A stretch of 12,313 nt of DNA, from assembly GCA_903834645.1 (NCBI GenBank), contig CAILKA010000101.1, forward strand, positions 1-12,313, given 5' to 3'. Made by a program: the position numbers and the translations under genes. The notes below the pieces were generated by a model that was not told the DNA's origin, made no database searches, and was given only the letters and a program-made list of their open reading frames with translations. The stretch is from an uncultured beta proteobacterium. Lineage in GTDB: Bacteria; Pseudomonadota; Gammaproteobacteria; Burkholderiales; Burkholderiaceae_C. How positions within the stretch are numbered: position 1 is the stretch's first letter; each line of letters starts with the position of its first letter. Positions 7,725 through 12,313 of this stretch are shown here, piece after piece.

Positions 7725-7775
7725 GGCGGGCGAGGTTACCGCGCCTGGGGGCCGCGTTCGTGCGACAGTGCAGCC
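7725..7775. promoter_or_regulatory. Divergent promoter region, thioredoxin-like / MFS
   Basis: These 51 bases must hold the promoters of both divergent genes. Candidate -10 hexamers close to the starts are TAACCT (7738-7733, minus strand) and a poorer GACAGT (7764-7769, plus strand). I see no -35 element, Shine-Dalgarno or clear operator for either side. Confidence 0.25.
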
Positions 7776-9047
7776 TTGAGCCCACACGACACCCCCCGCG
7801 CCCCCGCTGCAGCCGCTCCTACCGAGGCCACGATCACACCCGCGCTGCCCCTGCTGGTGGTGTGCCTGGCGGCCTTCAGCAGCCTGGCCTCGATGCGCGC
7901 CTGCGACGCCCTGCTGCCCATGCTCGCGGCCGAGTTCGCGACCACGCCCGGCACGGCTGCGCAGACGGTGGCAGCCTTCGCCTTCGCCTACGGCACCGTG
8001 CAGTTTCTCGTGGGCCCGCTGGGCGACAGGATGGGACGCCTGCGCGTGATGGCCGCCGCCTGCGTGCTGGGCTCGTTGGCCAACGTGGCCGTGCTGCTGG
8101 CGACCACGCTCGAGGCAATGACGGCCGCGCGCGTGCTCGCGGGCGCTGCCTCGGGCGGCATCGTGCCGATGTCGCTCGCCCTGATCGGAGACGCCGTGGC
8201 CTTCGAGCGGCGCCAGCAGACGCTGGCGCGCCTCATGCTTGCCACCCACATGGGGATGATCGCGGGCCTGTGGCTGGGCGGCATGCTGGGCGAGGCGCTG
8301 GGCTGGCGCGCGGTGTTTGCGGCGCTGGCCCTGGGCTTTGCCGCGGTGGCGGTGCCGCTGCTGCGCCAGGCCTCCCGTGCGCAGGCCGCGCCGCCGGCGC
8401 AGCCGCAGGGGGACCGAGGTGGCCTCGTCGGCGCACTGGCCGGCTTCGTCGAGGTGCTGCGCGAGCCCTGGGCGCGCTGGATCGTCGTGCTGGTGGGCCT
8501 GGAGGGGGCGCTGCTCTTCGCCACGCTCGCCTTCGTGCCCACTTTCCTGCACGGCACCTTCGGGCTCACCCTGGGGCAGGCGGGCGCCGTGATGGCCCTC
8601 TACGCTGCGGCCGGCCTCGTCTACGCGCCGCTGGCCGGCCGCCTGGCCCAGCGCCTGGGCGAACGCGGCCAGGCCCTGGGCGGGGCGTGTGTGATCGGCG
8701 TGGCCGCCGCGCTGCTGGCGGTCAGCCGCAGCTGGTCGTGGGCGGTGCCCGCCTGCCTGCTGGCGGGCTTCGGCTTCTTCATGCTGCACAGCACGCTGCA
8801 ACTGCACGCCACGCAGATGGCGCCTCAGCGGCGCTCCACCGGGATCGCGCTCTTCGTCATCAGCCTCTTTGGCGGCCAGGCCCTGGGTGTGGCGCTGGCG
8901 GCCTGGCTCGTCGACCACGGCTCGGTGCGCGCGGTCTTCGTGCTCACGGCCGTGACGGTGCCGCTGATCGGCCTGGCCTTCCGCCACGGCCTGGCCCGGC
9001 ACGCCCGAGGGGCGATCAGCCCAGCTCGAGCACCGTCGTCTCCTTGA
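7776..9047 (+). CDS. MFS transporter, DHA1/drug-exporter-like
   Basis: This is a 423-residue major facilitator with about twelve hydrophobic segments, beginning with LLVVCLAAFSSLA (26-38). Motif A between TM2 and TM3 is intact: GPLGDRMGRLR (80-90). A longer cytoplasmic loop rich in Ala, Pro, Gln and Arg (about residues 200-220) separates the two six-helix halves, as usual. The sequence resembles the proton-driven DHA1 exporter group (drug or metabolite efflux). The substrate cannot be read from the sequence. The start is uncertain: TTG at 7776 gives a 22-residue Pro/Ala-rich tail before TM1, there is no ATG or GTG in frame nearby, and no Shine-Dalgarno. The 3' end runs 32 bases into the convergent Lrp-type gene, so the last ten residues (RHARGAISPARAPSSP region) are probably not conserved. 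Confidence 0.86.
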   Translation: MSPHDTPRAPAAAAPTEATITPALPLLVVCLAAFSSLASMRACDALLPMLAAEFATTPGTAAQTVAAFAFAYGTVQFLVGPLGDRMGRLRVMAAACVLGSLANVAVLLATTLEAMTAARVLAGAASGGIVPMSLALIGDAVAFERRQQTLARLMLATHMGMIAGLWLGGMLGEALGWRAVFAALALGFAAVAVPLLRQASRAQAAPPAQPQGDRGGLVGALAGFVEVLREPWARWIVVLVGLEGALLFATLAFVPTFLHGTFGLTLGQAGAVMALYAAAGLVYAPLAGRLAQRLGERGQALGGACVIGVAAALLAVSRSWSWAVPACLLAGFGFFMLHSTLQLHATQMAPQRRSTGIALFVISLFGGQALGVALAAWLVDHGSVRAVFVLTAVTVPLIGLAFRHGLARHARGAISPARAPSSP

Positions 9048-9489
9048 CCTCCTCCATCACCACGTAGCTGTGTGACTGGCACGGCACCGGGATCTGCCGC
9101 AGGATGTCGCCCAGCAGGCCGCGGTAGTCCTCCATGCCCGATAGCCGGGCCTTGACGAGGTAGTCGAAGCTGCCCGACACGAGGTGGCACTCGAGCACCT
9201 CGTTCATGTGCAGCAGCGCACGCTTGACCTGGTCGAAGATTTCGCCGGACTTGGCCGACAGCGTGATCTCCACGAACACCAGCATGCCGCGGTTCACGGC
9301 GTGCGGGTCCACGCGCGCGTGCCAGCCGGTGATCACACGCGTGCGCTCAAGCCGGCGCACCCGCTCGGCCACCGGAGAGGTGGACAACCCGATGCGCTCG
9401 CCGAGCTCGGTCATCGAGATGCGGCCCTCGCGCTGGAGGATGTCGAGGATGCGGCGATCCAGTCGGTCGAGCTCGGGCGGGCTGGCCAT
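9016..9489 (-). CDS. Lrp/AsnC-family transcriptional regulator, probable dadA regulator
   Basis: This 157-residue Lrp/AsnC protein has a winged helix-turn-helix (LDRRILDILQREGRISMTELGERIGLSTSPVAERVRRLE, residues 10-48), a hinge strand and a RAM effector-binding domain with the family motif GSFDYLVKARL (106-116). The C-terminal SYVVMEEVKETT (141-152) is typical of the Lrp group close to E. coli Lrp (164 residues). Members bind DNA as dimers, octamers or hexadecamers and sense amino acids. Position is informative: the gene faces dadA across 167 bases. Lrp-type regulators beside D-amino-acid dehydrogenase genes (for example DadR) commonly control them in response to alanine, so it most likely regulates dadA and itself. 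The start ATG 9489 fits the family N-terminus; no Shine-Dalgarno is apparent. Its 3' end overlaps that of the MFS gene by 32 bases. Confidence 0.9.
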   Translation of the reverse strand: MASPPELDRLDRRILDILQREGRISMTELGERIGLSTSPVAERVRRLERTRVITGWHARVDPHAVNRGMLVFVEITLSAKSGEIFDQVKRALLHMNEVLECHLVSGSFDYLVKARLSGMEDYRGLLGDILRQIPVPCQSHSYVVMEEVKETTVLELG

Positions 9490-9592
9490 GGCGTGGGCAG
9501 GAAACAGGCTCTGAGGGCAAGCGGAAAACTTGCGGCAGGCGCCAGGAGGAGCACCCGCAGAAAGTGATTATCGCTTTGCTTGCAACTGATTT

Positions 9593-9607
9593 CAGCAATT
9601 TCTGCTG
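9593..9607. promoter_or_regulatory. Lrp-type operator candidate
   Basis: CAGCAATTTCTGCTG is a perfect inverted repeat (CAGCA/TGCTG around ATTTC). It matches the E. coli Lrp consensus YAGHAWATTWTDCTR at 13 of 15 positions, failing only at positions 7 and 10. It lies 49 bases before the dadA start and 103 bases from the regulator's start. Confidence 0.6.
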
Positions 9608-9646
9608 CTCATCAATTCATAGACTTGCATTTAGTCGACCCAACAT

Positions 9647-9650
9647 GGAG
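9647..9650 (+). promoter_or_regulatory. dadA: Ribosome binding site of dadA
   Basis: GGAG lies 6 bases before the ATG at 9657. It decides that start over the in-frame ATG at 9645, which overlaps the site and would add four residues (MELR). Confidence 0.65.
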
Positions 9651-9656
9651 CTTCGC

Positions 9657-10979
9657 ATGCAAGTCATCGTCCTCGGCAGCGGCGTGATCGGCACCACCAC
9701 TGCGTACTACCTCGCACGCGCAGGCGCCGACGTGACCGTCATCGACCGGCAGGAAGGCCCGGCGCGCGAGACGAGCTTTGCCAATGCCGGACAGGTGTCG
9801 CCCGGCTACTCCACCCCCTGGGCCGCGCCGGGCATCCCGCTGAAGGCGCTCAAGTGGCTGTTCCAGCGCCACGCGCCGCTGCGCATCCGGCCCGACGGCA
9901 CGCTCTTCCAGTTGCGCTGGCTCGCCGCCATGCTGCGCCAGTGCAGCCCTGCGCACTACGCCACCAACAAGGAGCGGCTGATGCGCGTGGCCCACTACAG
10001 CCGCGACTGCCTGCGCGAGTTGCGCGCCGAGACCGGCATCGCCTACGAGCAGCGTACGGCCGGCACGCTGCAACTGTTTCGCAGCGCTGCGCAGCTCGAG
10101 TCGGTCGGGCGCGACACGGACGTGCTGCGCGAGCTGGGCGTGCCCTTCGAGGTGCTGGACCGTGCGGGCGTGGTGCGCGCGGAGCCGGGCCTGGCCGGGG
10201 CAAGCGAGCGTTTCGTCGGCGGCTTGCGGCTGCCCGGCGACGAGACGGGCGACTGCCACCTCTTCACGAACGAGCTGGCCAGGCGCGCGCAGGCCCTGGG
10301 CGTGCGCTTTCGCTTCGGCACGCACATCGTTGGGCTGTGCGTGCAGGCCGGCGAGGTCACGGGGGTCGAGATCAAGGCGCCTGGCGACGGCGTGCGCACC
10401 GAGGTGCTGCGCGCCGATCGCGTCGTGCTGGCACTGGGGAGCTACTCGCGCGCGCTGCTCGAGCCGTGGGGGCTGGAACTGCCTGTCTACCCCGTCAAGG
10501 GCTATTCGCTGACGATGCCGATCGCCGATGCGGGCGCGGTCCCGCAGTCCACGGTGCTCGACGAGACATACAAGATCGCCTTGACCCGCTTCGATGACCG
10601 GCTGCGCGTGGGCGGCATGGCCGAACTCGGCGGCTTTGACCTGCGGCTGGACCCTGCGCGGCGTGCGACGCTGGAGAAGGTGGTGCGCGAGCTCTTCCCG
10701 GGCGGCGACCTCACCCGCGCGCACTTCTGGACCGGCCTGCGCCCGATGACACCCGACAGCACGCCGGTGATCGGCGCGTCCGCGCTGCGCGGGCTCTTCC
10801 TCAACACCGGCCACGGCACGCTGGGCTGGACGATGGCCTGCGGCTCGGGGCGGCTGGTGGCCGACCTGGTGACGGGGCACCCCGGCGCGATCCGCAGCGA
10901 CGACCTGGGGCTGGTCCGCTACGGCGGCCGCGTGCAACGGCCACCGGCCCGGCCGCGCACGCATCCTGCGGCGGCCTGA
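9657..10979 (+). CDS. dadA: D-amino-acid dehydrogenase (DadA), small subunit type
   Basis: DadA is an FAD enzyme at the inner membrane that oxidatively deaminates D-amino acids, chiefly D-alanine, to the 2-oxo acid and ammonia, passing electrons to the respiratory chain. The 440 residues (E. coli 432) begin with the FAD-binding Rossmann strand MQVIVLGSGVIGTTTAYYLA (GxGxxG at 7-12). The DadA signature SFANAGQVSPGYSTPWAAPG follows at 40-59. Mid-protein are LRLPGDETGDCHLFT and the active-site region VYPVKGYSLTMP. The C-terminal FAD-contacting segment is WTGLRPMTPDSTPVIGAS, then FLNTGHGTLGWTMACGSGRLVADL. The tail is Pro/Arg-rich and variable. The GGAG site fixes the start at ATG 9657. The Lrp-type regulator is divergent, with Lrp-like sites between. 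The alanine racemase gene dadX, often next to dadA, is not here; a PHP-domain gene follows after 47 bases. Confidence 0.94.
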   Translation: MQVIVLGSGVIGTTTAYYLARAGADVTVIDRQEGPARETSFANAGQVSPGYSTPWAAPGIPLKALKWLFQRHAPLRIRPDGTLFQLRWLAAMLRQCSPAHYATNKERLMRVAHYSRDCLRELRAETGIAYEQRTAGTLQLFRSAAQLESVGRDTDVLRELGVPFEVLDRAGVVRAEPGLAGASERFVGGLRLPGDETGDCHLFTNELARRAQALGVRFRFGTHIVGLCVQAGEVTGVEIKAPGDGVRTEVLRADRVVLALGSYSRALLEPWGLELPVYPVKGYSLTMPIADAGAVPQSTVLDETYKIALTRFDDRLRVGGMAELGGFDLRLDPARRATLEKVVRELFPGGDLTRAHFWTGLRPMTPDSTPVIGASALRGLFLNTGHGTLGWTMACGSGRLVADLVTGHPGAIRSDDLGLVRYGGRVQRPPARPRTHPAAA

Positions 10980-11014
10980 AGCCCGTTGCCCGCAAAGCCT
11001 CGCTGGGGGCTTCC

Positions 11015-11020
11015 TACAAT
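11015..11020 (+). promoter_or_regulatory. -10-like element of the PHP gene
   Basis: TACAAT matches the sigma-70 -10 consensus at 5 of 6 positions and ends 6 bases before the GTG start at 11027, so transcription would begin at about the G of the start codon. There is no Shine-Dalgarno, which fits a leaderless mRNA. A -35 at the right distance is not evident; TTGCCC at 10986 is 23 bases away, too far. Confidence 0.5.
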
Positions 11021-11026
11021 CCCGGG

Positions 11027-11935
11027 GTGTCGTCTTCGAACCCCTCGCCCTTGCAGCCCGCTGCACCCGCACCGCTGACCCATCTCACGAACGCGGATCT
11101 GCACTGCCACTCCGCCGTGTCGGACGGCACGCTCGCCCCGCGCGTGGTGGCCGAGCGCGCCAAGGCGCACGGCGTGCAGCTCTGGGCCTTGACCGATCAC
11201 GACGAGGTCGGGGGCCAGCGCGAGGCGCTGCAGGCCGCGCACGAGCTCGGCCTCGACTGCCTCACGGGTGTGGAGATTTCCGTCACGTTTGCCGGTGTCA
11301 CGGTCCACATCGTGGGCCTGGGCTTCGACCACGAGGACAAGACGCTGGTGCGCGGGCTGGCGGCCACGCGCGGCGGCCGCGAGGCGCGTGCGCGCGAGAT
11401 GTCCGATGAACTGGCGCGCGTGGGCATCCGCGGCGCCTTCGAGGGAGCCCTCAAGTACGTGGGCAACCCGGAGCTGATCTCGCGCACCCACTTCGCGCGC
11501 TACATCGTCGAGACCGGCGCCTGCAGCGACACGCACGAGGTGTTCAGGCGCTTCCTGGCCGACGGCAAGCCCGGCTATGTGCCGCACCGCTGGGCGCGGC
11601 TGGGTGATGCGGTGCAGTGGATCACGCAGGCCGGCGGCATCGCCGTGATCGCCCACCCGGGCCGCTACCCTTTCAGCCCGACGGCCGAATACGCCCTCTT
11701 TTCCGAGTTCGTCGCCCACGGCGGGCGCGGCGTGGAGGTGATCACGGGCGCGCACACGGTTGCCGACCAGGCCCGGTACGCAGCCATGGCCGAGGAATTC
11801 GGGCTGCTGGCCTCGCGCGGAAGCGACTTCCACGCACCGGGCGAGAGCCGCATCGAGCTCGGCAGCCTGCCCGACCTGCCGGGGCGCCTGGCCCCGGTGT
11901 GGATGGCGCTGGCCGACCGGGTGCAGCGCGCCTGA
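11027..11935 (+). CDS. PHP-domain phosphoesterase, YciV/RNase AM-like
   Basis: This 302-residue polymerase-and-histidinol-phosphatase (PHP) domain protein resembles E. coli YciV (RNase AM) and Chromobacterium 3',5'-nucleoside bisphosphate phosphatase. These are metal-dependent enzymes that remove 5'-terminal nucleotides from RNA or dephosphorylate pAp-type products. All expected metal ligands are visible: His26, His28 and Asp33 in ADLHCHSAVSDGTL, His58 in LTDHDE, Glu83 in GVEIS, His155 in SRTHFARY, His210 in AVIAHPGRY, and Asp267 and His269 in SRGSDFHAP. It should be cytoplasmic. The start GTG 11027 gives a 22-residue Ser/Pro-rich tail before the first motif. There is no other in-frame start before the domain and no Shine-Dalgarno, but a TACAAT box is immediately upstream. 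The substrate is inferred from family membership. Confidence 0.9.
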   Translation: MSSSNPSPLQPAAPAPLTHLTNADLHCHSAVSDGTLAPRVVAERAKAHGVQLWALTDHDEVGGQREALQAAHELGLDCLTGVEISVTFAGVTVHIVGLGFDHEDKTLVRGLAATRGGREARAREMSDELARVGIRGAFEGALKYVGNPELISRTHFARYIVETGACSDTHEVFRRFLADGKPGYVPHRWARLGDAVQWITQAGGIAVIAHPGRYPFSPTAEYALFSEFVAHGGRGVEVITGAHTVADQARYAAMAEEFGLLASRGSDFHAPGESRIELGSLPDLPGRLAPVWMALADRVQRA

Positions 11936-11945
11936 GCGGGCGGCT

Positions 11946-12305
11946 TCAGTCGCGCTCGCGCGAGTAGAGCCGCTCCATCGCCGCATCGATCACGAGGCCG
12001 CACAGGCTGTAGAGCAGCGAGCCGACAAGCGCCGCGCCGAAGCCTGCAACCGACAGCCCCTGCAGCACCTCGGCAGCGAGCCAGAACGTGGTGGCGTTGA
12101 TGATGAACAGGAACAGGCCCAGCGTGAGCACCGTCACCGGCAGCGTCAGCAGCACGAGCACCGGGCGCACCAGCGTGTTGAGCAGGCCGAGCACGAACGC
12201 AGCCAGCAGCGCCGAGCCATAGCTGGAGACCGTCACCCCGGGATAGAGATAGGCCACCAGCAGCAGCGCAGCAGCCAGCAGCAACCAGCGCACGATGAGC
12301 TTCAT
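11946..12305 (-). CDS. Phage-holin-family (YvlD-like, DUF360) membrane protein
   Basis: This small integral membrane protein (119 residues) has four hydrophobic segments at about 3-22, 30-45, 47-72 and 88-108. The family signature LGLLNTLVRPVLVLLTLPVTVLTLGLFLFIINA (39-71) is intact, with its short NTLVRP turn between helices, and the C-terminus is charged (ERLYSRERD). Such proteins are grouped with the 4-TM superfamily IV holins (Bacillus YvlD) but are ordinary chromosomal genes in many bacteria, and no lytic function is shown for them. There is no phage gene nearby. The start ATG 12305 lies 8 bases from the window edge, so its ribosome binding site and any operon partner are out of view. It converges on the PHP gene with a 10-base gap, too short for a conventional terminator. 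Confidence 0.88.
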   Translation of the reverse strand: MKLIVRWLLLAAALLLVAYLYPGVTVSSYGSALLAAFVLGLLNTLVRPVLVLLTLPVTVLTLGLFLFIINATTFWLAAEVLQGLSVAGFGAALVGSLLYSLCGLVIDAAMERLYSRERD

Positions 12306-12313
12306 GGCGCCAG

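Larger units (their letters stand above)
9490..9656. promoter_or_regulatory. AT-rich regulatory region between the lrp-type gene and dadA
   Basis: The part from 9561 to 9635 is the AT-richest stretch of the window. It holds three inverted repeats: an imperfect 17-mer at 9561-9577 (7 of 8 pairs), a perfect 5-5-5 dyad at 9593-9607 and a weak dyad at 9622-9636 (4-bp arms). Their centres, 9569, 9600 and 9629, are 31 and 29 bases apart, roughly three helical turns, as expected for cooperative Lrp binding. I could not choose a convincing -35/-10 pair for either gene. Confidence 0.6.

Noticed and set aside
7553..9067. Plus-strand frame of 504 codons overlapping the MFS gene
   Set aside because: Arg/Gly/Ala-rich shadow in another frame; the 7776-9047 frame carries motif A and the membrane segments.
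10995..11012. AAGCC...GGCTT stem after dadA as its terminator
   Set aside because: Five or six pairs, no T-run, and directly upstream of the PHP -10-like box; too weak to call.
9612..11072. Minus-strand frame of 486 codons opposite dadA
   Set aside because: Shadow of dadA with a repetitive His/Gln/Arg-rich product.
11946..12305. Holin-family protein as a sign of a prophage
   Set aside because: The YvlD/DUF360 family is widespread as ordinary chromosomal genes, and no phage gene, integrase or attachment site is nearby.

Overview
The window is a densely packed, very GC-rich stretch of what looks like an ordinary bacterial chromosome. The codon bias (G or C at most third positions) and the gene families (DUF58/BatA pair, RpfE-type protein next to recJ, a single LolC/E permease next to lolD, Lrp facing dadA) suggest a betaproteobacterium of the order Burkholderiales, perhaps in the Comamonadaceae or Rubrivivax/Leptothrix/Caldimonas area. 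That placement is inference from protein family resemblance, not from a marker gene. I see no mobile element, CRISPR array, rRNA, tRNA or phage cargo. No stretch longer than 170 bases lacks a gene.

Layout. At the left edge (2-2009, plus strand) are a 5'-truncated DUF58 protein and a BatA-like membrane-anchored von Willebrand A (VWA) protein, the usual companions of a MoxR ATPase that would lie just outside the window. A 102-residue protein of unknown function follows (2159-2467). Its 3' end overlaps the 3' end of recJ (2415-4211, minus), which is probably transcribed with an RpfE-type protein (4294-5262, minus). Across a 45-base divergent gap lies the lipoprotein-export pair: a LolC/LolE-family permease and the ATPase LolD (5308-7321, plus). 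Next come a small thioredoxin-like protein with a CGHC active site (7368-7724, minus), a divergent MFS exporter (7776-9047, plus), an Lrp/AsnC-family regulator (9016-9489, minus) facing D-amino-acid dehydrogenase dadA (9657-10979, plus), a PHP-domain phosphoesterase of the YciV/RNase AM type (11027-11935, plus) and a YvlD/holin-IV-family membrane protein (11946-12305, minus).

How they work together. The genes form small functional units rather than one system: a MoxR/DUF58/VWA module, recJ with its rpfE-like neighbour, the Lol complex that releases lipoproteins from the inner membrane to LolA, and a D-amino-acid catabolism gene with its likely own regulator. The 167-base lrp/dadA gap is the AT-richest part of the window. 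It carries a dyad matching the E. coli Lrp consensus at 13 of 15 positions.

The most interesting non-coding signals are this Lrp-like box; -10-like hexamers only 6-9 bases from start codons that lack a Shine-Dalgarno sequence (possible leaderless mRNAs for the rpfE-like gene, the lolC/E-type gene and the PHP gene); a nine-codon mini-ORF that links two genes through two ATGA junctions; and an 8-bp hairpin just upstream of recJ. I found no convincing undescribed multi-gene system here.
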